The notes under the pieces are model-generated. The model saw only the letters and a program-made list of their open reading frames with translations. It did no database searches and was not told the origin of the DNA. Shown here in pieces: positions 1-7,333 of a stretch of DNA of 64,000 bases; position 1 is the first letter of the stretch; every line of letters starts with the position of its first letter. A program made the position numbers and the translations under genes. Origin of the DNA: Candidatus Nanosynbacter sp. HMT-352 (GTDB lineage Bacteria > Patescibacteriota > Saccharimonadia > Saccharimonadales > Saccharimonadaceae); assembly GCF_022819345.1 (NCBI RefSeq), contig NZ_CP089288.1:1-64000 (forward strand), written 5' to 3'.

Positions 1-46
1 ATTTCATTTTTCCAGATACGATGTCGTCAAAAATTGTGCGATTCAT
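1..46 (-). CDS. HIT (histidine triad) family protein, N-terminal fragment
   Basis: Only the first 15 codons lie in the window; the gene runs off the left edge. The readable start, MNRTIFDDIVSGKMK, resembles the N-terminus of HIT nucleotide hydrolases (typically M..IFCKIVxGEIP). The ATG at 46-44 is preceded by an AGGGAG Shine-Dalgarno about 6 bases upstream and by TATAAT at 66-71. The HIT catalytic triad is outside the window, so the family call rests on this short stretch alone. Confidence 0.55.
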   Translation of the reverse strand, partial: MNRTIFDDIVSGKMK

Positions 47-71
47 AATTACTCCCTTTGAAGTAATTATA
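47..71 (-). promoter_or_regulatory. Promoter and SD hairpin of the HIT-like gene
   Basis: On the minus strand TATAAT (66-71) is followed by a 7-bp inverted repeat, AATTACT...AGTAATT, whose loop and 3' arm hold the AGGGAG Shine-Dalgarno. Pairing would partly hide the SD. No good -35 box is seen. Regulation by this hairpin is inference. Confidence 0.4.
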
Positions 72-76
72 GCATT

Positions 77-709
77 TTATGAAGTTTTCAAGTCGGACAA
101 TTTAAGCTCCATTCGACGACAAACCAGAACTAGCCACATCGTCGCAAAAATCCCCAATAAAACTTCTACTATCACAAACCAAAACTTGCCCATCGCGTAA
201 CCTTGTGCCGCTATAATTGCCGCAAAAATCGGAAAACTGAAAGATGAGATTCGCTCACGATGAGTTAAATAACTCAAACTCGATGGCAAAATAAACATCA
301 AAAACACCATCAATATCACGATGCCGCGCGAGAAAACAAAATGCGCCGCATGCATTGTGTCGTTCGGACAAAGCGCCACTCCTATCATACAAATCGCAAA
401 CAATGAAAGTATCCAACCAGATATCCGAGCAGAGCGAATTTGACCAAGCTTAAGATAACCGCGATTCATAAAAAATCCAATCGTTGCCATAATCAAACCA
501 GATAAAAATACTCCCGAGTTGAACGAAAATGCAGACAAACGGTTCGAAGTGGTTTCGCCCAATCTACTCAAACTCCAGTTCGTCCACCGAGTATCATCAG
601 AAAGCAGCATCGCCGCAACCAAGCCCACAGCCAAAACGACACCATTAAGAATACAGAGCACCTGAAGGCGATTCTTACGCAAAAAATCCTTAGTCTGTCG
701 AAGTTTCAT
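77..709 (-). CDS. DUF998-like multipass membrane protein
   Basis: The 210-residue protein has about six hydrophobic segments, starting with one at residues ~15-37, and basic ends. The layout and the short SRLGE motif after the first helix resemble the DUF998 family, whose function is unknown. The ATG follows the pheS stop by five bases, so the gene is probably the last cistron of the 1996-77 operon. No catalytic motif is visible. The family assignment is tentative. Confidence 0.6.
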   Translation of the reverse strand: MKLRQTKDFLRKNRLQVLCILNGVVLAVGLVAAMLLSDDTRWTNWSLSRLGETTSNRLSAFSFNSGVFLSGLIMATIGFFMNRGYLKLGQIRSARISGWILSLFAICMIGVALCPNDTMHAAHFVFSRGIVILMVFLMFILPSSLSYLTHRERISSFSFPIFAAIIAAQGYAMGKFWFVIVEVLLGIFATMWLVLVCRRMELKLSDLKTS

Positions 710-714
710 ATTGC

Positions 715-1758
715 TTAAAATTGTTCCAAAAAGTCCAACTTGCCACTTTCAAAATGACGGACATCTTCGATTCCATACTTCATCATAACCAAGCGGTCGA
801 TTCCGCAACCAAAAGCAAATCCTGTATATTCATTTGGGTCAATTTGCGCCGCCCGAAGAACATTCGGATGAATCATTCCACAACCCAATAGTTCAATCCA
901 ACCTTCACCAGAGCAGACTTTACAATCAGGATTTTTTCCTTCACAAAACGGACAACTTAACGCAAACTCGAAGCTAGGCTCGGTGAACGGAAAGTAAAAT
1001 GGATTAACACGAACGTCAAGTTTCTTGCCATAATATTCCTGCAAAAATTCTTGCAACGTAGCAATCAAATTGCCAACATTAACTCGGCGTGAAACGTACA
1101 CGCCTTCGACTTGATAAAACGTATGCTCGTGGCGCGCGTCCAAATCTTCGTTACGGAAAACGCGATCAGGAACGATAGCGGCAATAGCCTCGCCTTTTTC
1201 CAAATTGTCGCGATATTTCGTCAATACGCGATTTTGCATAGTCGACGTATGCGCCGGAGCAATCAAACGATCGCCATTAGAATCAGTTTCCTCGGTCATA
1301 AACGTATCGTAATCGTCGCGCGCTGGATGACCTTTTGGAAAATTCAGACTCTCGAACATATGGAATTGATCGTCAATCTCTCTGGACTCTTCCGTGACAA
1401 AGCCCATGCGATTAAAAATTTCAGAAATGCGCTCAATTTCAGTGCTCAGCGGATGAATCGTGCCCTGTTCGCTCGGCAAAAGTTCAGGCTTGGGCGAATT
1501 CACATCCATCGGCGCCGTAACGTCAATCGGTTTCAAGTCAACTTTTTCCAGCTCCTCCAGTCGCACAGCAATAGCCTGTTCAACAGCTTGCTTCAGCTCG
1601 TTAATTCGCTTACCGAACGGACCACGCTCAACTGGCGGCAACGACTTGATTTGATCATACAATTCCCTAAGTCGTCGATCGCGCAAAAACTCACGCGGAG
1701 ATTTGGATTGCGAAACCGCCAAAACTATTTCTCTTCTCAATTCATCTAAGTCAACCAT
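715..1758 (-). CDS. pheS: Phenylalanine--tRNA ligase alpha subunit
   Basis: The protein charges tRNA-Phe with phenylalanine in the cytoplasm, normally as an alpha2-beta2 enzyme with PheT. Its 347 residues match the usual alpha length (~330-350). An N-terminal coiled-coil tRNA-binding arm (~1-85) precedes the class II core. Motif 2 surrounds FRNEDLDARHEHTFYQVEG (~residues 202-220), and motif 3 is GFAFGCGIDRLVMMKYGI near the C-terminus. Four cysteines (CPFCEG...CKVCSGEGW) form a likely zinc ribbon, as in some PheS proteins. The start has an SD (AAGGACG) and follows the 78-residue gene by one base (TAA-A-ATG). No pheT adjoins it in the window. Confidence 0.97.
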   Translation of the reverse strand: MVDLDELRREIVLAVSQSKSPREFLRDRRLRELYDQIKSLPPVERGPFGKRINELKQAVEQAIAVRLEELEKVDLKPIDVTAPMDVNSPKPELLPSEQGTIHPLSTEIERISEIFNRMGFVTEESREIDDQFHMFESLNFPKGHPARDDYDTFMTEETDSNGDRLIAPAHTSTMQNRVLTKYRDNLEKGEAIAAIVPDRVFRNEDLDARHEHTFYQVEGVYVSRRVNVGNLIATLQEFLQEYYGKKLDVRVNPFYFPFTEPSFEFALSCPFCEGKNPDCKVCSGEGWIELLGCGMIHPNVLRAAQIDPNEYTGFAFGCGIDRLVMMKYGIEDVRHFESGKLDFLEQF

Positions 1759-1759
1759 T

Positions 1760-1996
1760 TTATCGTCCTTGCATTAAAAACATTACAATCACCGCACCAG
1801 CCATAATAGCAATTAAAATCCACGCCCACGCCAAAGTCGTCGTCTGTTTCGTGCCTTCCAAATATCTTATGTCGTCGACGCCGTCCATAGTTGCCTTTTC
1901 TTGCAAACTCGAAGCCTTTGCCTTCTCTCTTAATTCCGCCGCAATTCGCTCTTGCAATTCACTGCGCTGATCCTGTTGATTTACAAATAATCCCAT
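1760..1996 (-). CDS. Small single-pass membrane protein of unknown function
   Basis: The product has 78 residues: a charged, helix-prone N-terminal half (about 1-50), then one transmembrane helix (~residues 54-75) ending in QGR. I recognise no family. It is the first gene of the pheS operon. A TATACT box (2003-2008) sits 6 bases before the ATG and no SD is present, so the message is probably leaderless. Confidence 0.65.
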   Translation of the reverse strand: MGLFVNQQDQRSELQERIAAELREKAKASSLQEKATMDGVDDIRYLEGTKQTTTLAWAWILIAIMAGAVIVMFLMQGR

Positions 1997-2025
1997 AACT
2001 ACAGTATAGCAAATTATGTTATAAT
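1997..2025. promoter_or_regulatory. Divergent promoters between the pheS operon and the aquaporin gene
   Basis: Minus strand: TATACT at 2003-2008, 6 bases before the ATG at 1996. Plus strand: an extended -10, TGTTATAAT (TATAAT at 2020-2025), followed by a short leader holding an AAGGAGGG Shine-Dalgarno for the gene at 2054. Neither side shows a convincing -35 box. Confidence 0.6.
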
Positions 2026-2053
2026 AGTCGTGATATTACTTTAAGGAGGGAAT

Positions 2054-2989
2054 ATGGCTACGAAGAAAACTTCAAAGAAAGCCCCAGTTAAAGCCGCAGA
2101 AAAGAAAACCGCTGCCGCTAAAACTGAAACCAAAACGACCGTAAAGCGCGTCGTTGCTGAATCTACCGCTAAAAGCAAGCGTGTCGAACTAGATTCTAAA
2201 TTACCAAACAACTTAATTAACATCATTATTGCGGAAGTTATCGGTACGTTCATTTTGACACTTGCCGCATTATTCGCATCAGATATTTTGTCATCAATGT
2301 ACGTCGGTTTTGCGTTGATGTTCATCGTTGCAATCATCGGCAACATTTCTGGCGCACACGTAAACCCAGCTGTCACATTTGGTCTATGGACAATGCGTAG
2401 GCTAAAGACTGTACTTGTTCCATTTTACTGGGGTGCACAATTCCTCGGTGCAATGGCAGCTATCGTGCTTGTTGGTTCATTAACAAACGGCGGATTTGCC
2501 CTAAGCTTCGACCAATTCACTGCGTTCTCTTGGAACATCTTCGCGATGGAATTAGTCGGTACCGCTGTATTTGTATTTGGTATTGCCGCAGTTTTGCAGC
2601 GCAAAGAAATCAAAGCAGCTGGTCAAGCTTTTGGAATTGGCTTGGCATTGATGATTGGTCTTGTCGTATCTGGCTCAATCTCTTCATACATTAAAAGTAC
2701 TGCTATTGCAAAAATCCAAAAAGATCAAAGCACTACTCAAACTGAGAAAAACGGCCGCACTTACCCACGCGAGATCTACATCTCAGGCGCAACTTTGAAC
2801 CCAGCAGTTTCTTTGGCTATTACAGAGAAAACCGACTCTCAACTACGTAGCAACGGAGTATTGCCAGCTGAAGGCGAAAAAAGCTATTCACGCTTTAGTC
2901 TGGAAGTAATTGCCGCTACCCTAATCGGCGCAACATTAGGTGGTAACTTATTTCTACTCGTCAATTACCGAAACAAAGACGAAGAATAG
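2054..2989 (+). CDS. MIP family channel (aquaporin / glycerol facilitator) with basic N-terminal tail
   Basis: This membrane channel passes water or small uncharged solutes. Both hallmark NPA boxes are present: NPAVTF near residue 107 and NPAVSL near residue 249, in a six-helix plus two-half-helix layout. The 311 residues exceed the usual ~230-280. Part of the excess is a Lys/Ala/Thr-rich tail of about 50 residues before the first helix, resembling histone H1 tails. The rest is a hydrophilic insert (~residues 215-240) just before the second NPA. The AAGGAGGG SD, well spaced before ATG 2054, fixes the start. Substrate preference cannot be read with confidence. Confidence 0.92.
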   Translation: MATKKTSKKAPVKAAEKKTAAAKTETKTTVKRVVAESTAKSKRVELDSKLPNNLINIIIAEVIGTFILTLAALFASDILSSMYVGFALMFIVAIIGNISGAHVNPAVTFGLWTMRRLKTVLVPFYWGAQFLGAMAAIVLVGSLTNGGFALSFDQFTAFSWNIFAMELVGTAVFVFGIAAVLQRKEIKAAGQAFGIGLALMIGLVVSGSISSYIKSTAIAKIQKDQSTTQTEKNGRTYPREIYISGATLNPAVSLAITEKTDSQLRSNGVLPAEGEKSYSRFSLEVIAATLIGATLGGNLFLLVNYRNKDEE

Positions 2990-3008
2990 ATTATAACTTC
3001 ACAATAAA

Positions 3009-3038
3009 ATATCCCGCTTAATCGGCGGGGTATTTTTT
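3009..3038 (+). terminator. Intrinsic terminator after the aquaporin gene
   Basis: A 9-bp stem (ATATCCCGC/GCGGGGTAT, one G-T pair), a 7-base loop and a T6 run lie just after the stop. It sits between converging genes and the opposite strand also ends in a T-rich stretch, so it may serve rmuC too. Confidence 0.85.
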
Positions 3039-3041
3039 ATG

Positions 3042-4112
3042 TCAATCTTCCTGAGTCGGCCGATCAATCAGCTCCGGCTGAGCTTGGTTATCTCCACCAG
3101 AAATTCGCACGACATCCTTATCGATCTTCCCCAACTCCTTGTACGTATTGTTGTAATGGCCAACGGTCGTGCTTAAACTCTTGCCCATTTTTGTCATCAG
3201 CTCGTCAAACTTTTTAATGTGAACACCCAATTGCCCAACTCGAACTTGAATATCTTTGGCCTGCTCTTCAATCTGCAAACTACGAAGCCCCTGAAGAACG
3301 GTTTGTAGGTACGCCAGAAAACTAGTCGGACTAACAATAATCACTCGCTTATCTCGAAACGCATATTCAATCAGATCGCGACTCGAACCGCCCTGACCAA
3401 CATTGTTAATCAGAAGATCGTAATACAAAGATTCGCTAGGAATAAACATAAAGGCAAAGTCCATGGTGTTTTCGCGCGGACGAATATATTTACTAGTCTC
3501 GTCAATTCGCCCCTTAAGGTCGGCCTTCACTTTATTTAGCCACATTTCACGCTCGGATTTTGTCTCGGCATTAATCATCCGATTGTAATTCTCCAAAGAA
3601 AACTTACTGTCCACCGGCAATATCTGCCCCTTGTCCAGAAAAATAACCGCATCAACAATTTCACCGTCCTTGAAACGATATTGCATTTGATATTGCTTGG
3701 CTGGCAAAACGTTATCCAGCACGCTTTCCAGATAAAACTCACCAAAAACGCCACGCTGTTTTGGATTTTGCAACACGTTTTGCAAGGTTTTAAGATCAGT
3801 TGCCACATCAACCACACGCTTATTGGTCTCATCCAATTTTGCCAATCGCTGCGTCACATCAGCCACCAACTTCGCGCTTTCTGATAATTGTTTCTGCACG
3901 GAAGTCTGAACTTGCGCGTTACTTCGCTCCAACTTATCACTAACGGATTCATTCAGTTTCGCAATCGTCCGCCCCAATTCCACGACATCGGTTTTAATTA
4001 GCTCGACGGATGATTGATTTTTTAGCTCACTGATTTTTGATTGCAAGACAAATAAAGTCGCACCCAAACCAATAGTAATAACAATTAAGAGAATAATGAT
4101 AATGATTTCCAT
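3042..4112 (-). CDS. rmuC: DNA recombination protein RmuC
   Basis: RmuC is a predicted nuclease-fold protein that limits inversions and rearrangements at repeats. The 356-residue protein starts with one transmembrane helix (~1-24), followed by a coiled coil (~28-115) and the RmuC domain (~118-330) with its typical GVFGEFYLESVL and FMFIPSE stretches. The E. coli protein is longer (about 475), so this is a compact form. A TACACT box 6 bases before the ATG suggests a leaderless message. It is the only gene between convergent aqp and the membrane-protein pair upstream. Confidence 0.92.
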   Translation of the reverse strand: MEIIIIILLIVITIGLGATLFVLQSKISELKNQSSVELIKTDVVELGRTIAKLNESVSDKLERSNAQVQTSVQKQLSESAKLVADVTQRLAKLDETNKRVVDVATDLKTLQNVLQNPKQRGVFGEFYLESVLDNVLPAKQYQMQYRFKDGEIVDAVIFLDKGQILPVDSKFSLENYNRMINAETKSEREMWLNKVKADLKGRIDETSKYIRPRENTMDFAFMFIPSESLYYDLLINNVGQGGSSRDLIEYAFRDKRVIIVSPTSFLAYLQTVLQGLRSLQIEEQAKDIQVRVGQLGVHIKKFDELMTKMGKSLSTTVGHYNNTYKELGKIDKDVVRISGGDNQAQPELIDRPTQED

Positions 4113-4147
4113 ACACTTAGTGTACAGTGATTATAGTGCCAAAACAA
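4113..4147 (-). promoter_or_regulatory. rmuC promoter with small palindrome
   Basis: Minus strand: -35 TTGTTT (4142-4147), a 17-base spacer and -10 TACACT (4119-4124), then 6 bases to ATG 4112. The -10 box is half of the 13-base palindrome TACACTTAGTGTA (4112-4124), a possible operator. The -35 lies in the 3' end of the upstream gene. Confidence 0.6.
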
Positions 4148-4625
4148 CTCGTGCTAAGATTGCGAATAAAGTCATAAATAAAATTGCTGCGCCGTTGCCA
4201 CGAATTCTATTCAACCAGATTAACGACAAATATACCAAAACTGTCGCCAAAACTACCCATAGTAATGACAAAATCCAAGATCCGCCAGCCCATAATGTAG
4301 CACCCCACAATGACACAGTTGCCGCGATTACTACCAACAGAGGTCGCTTAATACCAAATACCGCCAACACTGGAACTAACATAATTCCCGCCAAAACTAA
4401 CGCAACGTAAGATGCGATGCTCGTGCTGTTTGCGCAAATAGAAATATGCTCAGCGTTCGCGCAAAATACGGGTGTAATCATAAATTTATCAAACGCAAGC
4501 GCCAGCAACCAGATAGTCACGCCGCTAGCAACTAAAATCGCCAAAATCCTCAAGAAAACTCGCCTTGAAAATGGATATGTGTAATCTGATATTTCTTCAC
4601 GGAAAATAGCTGACAATAATTTCAT
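4131..4625 (-). CDS. Multipass membrane protein of unknown function
   Basis: From the chosen start (MKLLSAIF) the protein has 164 residues and four to five hydrophobic segments. Cysteines in the first long loop (VFCANAEHISICAN) could form a disulfide outside the membrane. I recognise no family. An earlier in-frame ATG at 4652 exists, but the promoter TTGCAA-17-TACAAT ends 6 bases before the ATG at 4625, which argues for the shorter, leaderless form. Its 5' neighbour is a PAP2 phosphatase. Confidence 0.6.
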   Translation of the reverse strand: MKLLSAIFREEISDYTYPFSRRVFLRILAILVASGVTIWLLALAFDKFMITPVFCANAEHISICANSTSIASYVALVLAGIMLVPVLAVFGIKRPLLVVIAATVSLWGATLWAGGSWILSLLWVVLATVLVYLSLIWLNRIRGNGAAILFMTLFAILARVVLAL

Positions 4626-4631
4626 ACGTAA

Positions 4632-4660
4632 ATTGTAACGTAAACTTGTCAATATTGCAA
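4632..4660 (-). promoter_or_regulatory. Leaderless promoter TTGCAA-17-TACAAT
   Basis: Minus strand: -35 TTGCAA at 4655-4660, a 17-base spacer, -10 TACAAT at 4632-4637, then 6 bases (TTACGT) to the ATG at 4625. There is no room for an SD. Confidence 0.7.
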
Positions 4661-4670
4661 ATGTATATGA

Positions 4671-5204
4671 TTAAATATTATGCTTTTTCAGGAGACTCAT
4701 CGGTTTATACCAAACAATCCCTACGCAGGCAATCAATAATCCGCCAACAACGTCAAGTGGCGTATGTACCAATGCAATAACCCGACCGACACATATTAAG
4801 ATCGTCATAACCAGACAAACAACAGCCAGCCGCCAACTCTTCGCTCCGAAAAATACCGCCAAAGTAATTGCCATTGTAAATAGCGCGTGATCGGACGGAA
4901 AACCCGGATTATTAAGGAATGACGCGCCGGCAGATACACCCAGAATCTCGAACGGGCGCATCTGATCTGGTTGATAAATTGACCCGATAATTTTTGCCGC
5001 CACGTAAGCCGTCAAACCAGCCATCAAAACTTGGCTATAAACTTGATACTTCTCTTTATTTGGAACCAATTTTATCAGCGAGTACGCACCAATTAGCACG
5101 ACTGGCACCACTAGCCCATCAGCAATTAGCTTCACGATCCATTGCAAATCCATATTACCAGTATATCGCGTCAACGCTGGCCAGTAAACGCTTGCGGAAA
5201 TCAT
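4671..5204 (-). CDS. PAP2 superfamily phosphatase (undecaprenyl-diphosphatase-like)
   Basis: This is a membrane acid phosphatase of the PAP2 fold, probably acting on lipid phosphates such as undecaprenyl diphosphate. All three family motifs are visible: a lysine upstream of QMRPFE (K-x6-RP-like), GFPSDHALF (PSGH motif with D for G), and GRVIALVHTPLDVVGG (SRxxxxxHxxxD-like). About five transmembrane helices; 177 residues. An upstream TTG (5219) is in frame, but the TACTAT box at 5211-5216 sits 6 bases before ATG 5204, so that ATG is preferred. The exact substrate is inferred. Confidence 0.8.
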   Translation of the reverse strand: MISASVYWPALTRYTGNMDLQWIVKLIADGLVVPVVLIGAYSLIKLVPNKEKYQVYSQVLMAGLTAYVAAKIIGSIYQPDQMRPFEILGVSAGASFLNNPGFPSDHALFTMAITLAVFFGAKSWRLAVVCLVMTILICVGRVIALVHTPLDVVGGLLIACVGIVWYKPMSLLKKHNI

Positions 5205-5220
5205 TTTTCTATAGTACAAT
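5192..5220 (+). promoter_or_regulatory. tRNA-Gln promoter, overlapping the divergent PAP2 promoter
   Basis: Plus strand: TTGCGG (5192-5197), a 17-base spacer and TACAAT (5215-5220), 12 bases before the tRNA. The minus-strand -10 TACTAT of the phosphatase gene (5211-5216) overlaps it, so the two polymerases would compete for the same site. Confidence 0.65.
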
Positions 5221-5232
5221 TATGTTTGCCGT

Positions 5233-5307
5233 TGGGATGTCGCCAAGTGGTAAGGCAGCGGGTTCTGGTCCCGCCATTCGGGGGTTCGAATCCCTCCATC
5301 CCAGCCA
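5233..5307 (+). tRNA. tRNA-Gln (anticodon CTG), CCA encoded
   Basis: A full cloverleaf can be drawn. The acceptor stem TGGGATG/CATCCCA has the U1-A72 pair common in tRNA-Gln. The anticodon loop TTCTGGT sits between GCGGG and CCCGC, giving anticodon CTG. The T arm contains GGTTCGAATCC. The 3' end GCCA is encoded. It has its own promoter and terminator. Confidence 0.95.
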
Positions 5308-5321
5308 AGTTTGAAATTTAG

Positions 5322-5346
5322 CAGCCAATTATTTGGCTGTTTTTTT
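5322..5346 (+). terminator. Intrinsic terminator of tRNA-Gln
   Basis: Stem CAGCCAA/TTGGCTG, 4-base loop and T7. The stem overlaps the last codons and stop of the convergent gene at 5329-5748. Confidence 0.9.
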
Positions 5347-5748
5347 CATCGATAAATTTGCGCAAATCAGCAAAGCCCACATCACGAATACCAGAAAAAT
5401 CACAGCCGCACTATTCACGTTCTTTATCGTTGCACCAAATATCACCGACACATACCCATTCACAAACGCCAAAAAACTAATTACCGTCATAATCCCCAAA
5501 TTCAAAAAGCCAGCCATTCTACTCGTCAGAGTAATTCTTTTTGACATATCCATATCAATTAAAAACGGCAACGATGTTAGCTCAACAACCACCAATATTA
5601 TCGCAATCGGAAGACTTAAATATGGCGTAATCCCCGCAGAAGTAATGACCGCAGAAAACTTCTCAAACGTAAATAATTGACATAATAATGGCACCATTAT
5701 CAATAGTCCTGTAATCAATTTAACAATTTTATTCACTTTTCTAGACAT
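5329..5748 (-). CDS. Four-helix membrane protein (DoxX-like size)
   Basis: The 139-residue protein has four hydrophobic helices and a basic C-terminus (MKKTAK). Size and layout recall DoxX/MauE-type small membrane proteins, but no diagnostic motif is seen, so it is left as hypothetical. Promoter TTGAGC-17-TATACT (5755-5783) ends 6 bases before the ATG and no SD is present, so it is predicted to be leaderless. Its final codons are shared with the tRNA-Gln terminator. Confidence 0.6.
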   Translation of the reverse strand: MSRKVNKIVKLITGLLIMVPLLCQLFTFEKFSAVITSAGITPYLSLPIAIILVVVELTSLPFLIDMDMSKRITLTSRMAGFLNLGIMTVISFLAFVNGYVSVIFGATIKNVNSAAVIFLVFVMWALLICANLSMKKTAK

Positions 5749-5754
5749 GATTTC

Positions 5755-5783
5755 AGTATAGCTTGCGCGTCAAAAAAGCTCAA
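5755..5783 (-). promoter_or_regulatory. Leaderless promoter TTGAGC-17-TATACT
   Basis: Minus strand: -35 TTGAGC at 5778-5783, -10 TATACT at 5755-5760, then 6 bases to ATG 5748. From 5784 to 5912 I see nothing else recognisable. Confidence 0.65.
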
Positions 5784-5912
5784 GCTTGTTGTATTTTTTA
5801 CGAAAGCACTTGCACTTTTTATAAAAACGTCATAAAGTTAAATCAGCGAACGTTACAAAAATAAACACCACAAAATCGTATCTTTCGCTCTACGACAAAT
5901 CCACCACAACTT

Positions 5913-5939
5913 AAAATACCCCGTCTCTATGGGGTATTT
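5913..5939 (-). terminator. trmD terminator, overlapping the coding end
   Basis: AAATACCCC/GGGGTATTT, a 9-bp stem. Read on the minus strand, the 5' arm is made of the last trmD codons (...AAT ACC CCA) and the TAG stop lies in the loop. The plus strand has a stronger T run, so the hairpin may work both ways. Confidence 0.75.
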
Positions 5940-6595
5940 TTATTGGTCAATATCCGCGATTGTTCAGCGCGCCACTCGGCAATTTTTCCGTGGTGTCCGC
6001 TCAATAAAACATCCGGCACACGTAAACCCTTAAACTCCTCAGGCCGTGTATACTGTGGAAATTCCAACGTTTCTCCATCTGAAAAACTTTCAATTTCCGC
6101 AGATTTTTCGCCGCCCAAAACTCCAGGAATCAACCTAACAATAGAATCAATCATCATCATTGCCGCCAACTCGCCGCCAGTCAGCACAAAATCGCCAATA
6201 CTCCATTGCTCGTCAACCAACTCCAATATTCGCTCATCTACGCCCTCATATCGCCCGCAAATAAATATCACACCCTTATCATTATCGGCTTCTTTCTGAG
6301 CTTTAGCCTGCTTCCAGCGTTGCCCTCGCGGACTCATCAGTACCACTTTCGCTGTTTCATCCTGAGATTTCGCAAATTCTACTGCTTTCCATAACGGCTC
6401 AATCATAAGAAGCATCCCGTCGCCGCCGCCATAAGGAGTATCATCAACTTGACGACGAGGACCCAAACCAAACTCCCGCAAATTCACTGTCGTAAGCTCC
6501 ACTATACCGTCTTTCTGAGCCTTCCACATCATGGAACTATTAAAAACTCCCGTTGTCATTTCTGGGAAAAGCGTAATTACTTGAAACTTTCTCAT
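5927..6595 (-). CDS. trmD: tRNA (guanine37-N1)-methyltransferase TrmD
   Basis: TrmD methylates N1 of G37 in tRNAs reading CNN and some other codons, using S-adenosylmethionine, and so prevents +1 frameshifting. The SPOUT trefoil-knot hallmarks are present: YGGGDGMLLMIEP (~residues 55-67), GRYEGVDERI (~112-121) and SIGDFVLTGGELAAM (~131-145). At 222 residues it lacks part of the usual C-terminal domain (E. coli 255). A TACACT box 7 bases before the ATG, preceded by TGGACA at 18 bases, implies a leaderless message. It stands alone rather than in the usual rpsP-rimM-trmD-rplS operon. Confidence 0.96.
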   Translation of the reverse strand: MRKFQVITLFPEMTTGVFNSSMMWKAQKDGIVELTTVNLREFGLGPRRQVDDTPYGGGDGMLLMIEPLWKAVEFAKSQDETAKVVLMSPRGQRWKQAKAQKEADNDKGVIFICGRYEGVDERILELVDEQWSIGDFVLTGGELAAMMMIDSIVRLIPGVLGGEKSAEIESFSDGETLEFPQYTRPEEFKGLRVPDVLLSGHHGKIAEWRAEQSRILTNKNTP

Positions 6596-6615
6596 CTGTT
6601 ACAGTGTACCAAGTG

Positions 6616-6644
6616 TTGACTTTTTTGTCCAGGTATGATATATA
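6616..6644 (+). promoter_or_regulatory. Promoter of the 6700-7332 gene
   Basis: Plus strand: TTGACT (6616-6621), a 17-base spacer and TATATA (6639-6644). A leader of about 50 bases follows with an AGAAAGGAC Shine-Dalgarno before ATG 6700. The -35 region faces the trmD promoter. Confidence 0.6.
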
Positions 6645-6699
6645 TATCAGCTTTTGTTCAACCGAACAGAAGTAGCCCTTACATAGAAAGGACAGAGAT

Positions 6700-7332
6700 A
6701 TGTCCGGAGAACTCTCGCTCGAAGGTGCCGAGTACGCAATCAATACTGCAGGGCTCAGCCCTAGGTCGCATGCGTATGTCGACCCATGTGGTGATATCAT
6801 CATCAAGATCCAAGTCCCCTTGACTCTTGATGATGGAACGCAGGTTCCTTATGGAGCTGGCAGTGATATCCGGCGAAACCTGTCTCATCTCATCAATGAG
6901 ATCTCGTGGAAGGGAAGTTCCACCGAAGACTGGCGGCTGAACTTCTTCGGAGACAGACTCACTGTCACAGTCGGTGCTGACGTCGTCCTTCCCGAAAAGC
7001 ACAACATCAACAGCGACGAGCATTATCCCCTGATTCATCAGGGGAATGATAACGGACGCGCGGAGCGTATCCACGCCGCATGCGTCTCCGGGCTTGGCTT
7101 CGACTTCTGTTCGATGGCTGCATTGTTCTCCTATACGAACAGTGCAGCCATCGCCGAGCTCCTTAGGCGGGGTCCGGGACATGAAATCATTCATGTCAAC
7201 GACCAGGAGACCTACGCAGATCTCCTTCCGCATCTGAGCAAGGCATTCCCCTGGAAGACCAGGTATCACCTCCCCTTCCCTTTGAGGAATGTTGACGGTT
7301 GGGTCGCGCGCCCCATCCCACAAGAGGGCTAA
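6700..7332 (+). CDS. Orphan protein of foreign base composition, function unknown
   Basis: The 210-residue soluble protein matches no family I know. Visible features are an acidic N-terminus, a central stretch with repeated DDG/GxxVPYG, two cysteines about 8 apart (CVSGLGFDFC), and no transmembrane segment or signal peptide. Two sampled lines of the gene are ~55% G+C against ~45% nearby. Ile is nearly all ATC, Leu mostly CTC/CTT and Lys often AAG, unlike neighbouring genes that favour ATT and AAA. Its own promoter, SD, 3' hairpin and terminator make it a self-contained unit between trmD and khpA. A long antisense frame (6679-7323) exists but lacks such signals. Confidence 0.6.
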   Translation: MSGELSLEGAEYAINTAGLSPRSHAYVDPCGDIIIKIQVPLTLDDGTQVPYGAGSDIRRNLSHLINEISWKGSSTEDWRLNFFGDRLTVTVGADVVLPEKHNINSDEHYPLIHQGNDNGRAERIHAACVSGLGFDFCSMAALFSYTNSAAIAELLRRGPGHEIIHVNDQETYADLLPHLSKAFPWKTRYHLPFPLRNVDGWVARPIPQEG

Positions 7333-7333
7333 C

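Noticed and set aside
6679..7323. Long antisense open frame (214 codons) opposite the orphan gene
   Set aside because: It has no SD or promoter on its own strand, and the plus-strand gene has promoter, SD and terminators. High G+C makes such mirror frames likely by chance.
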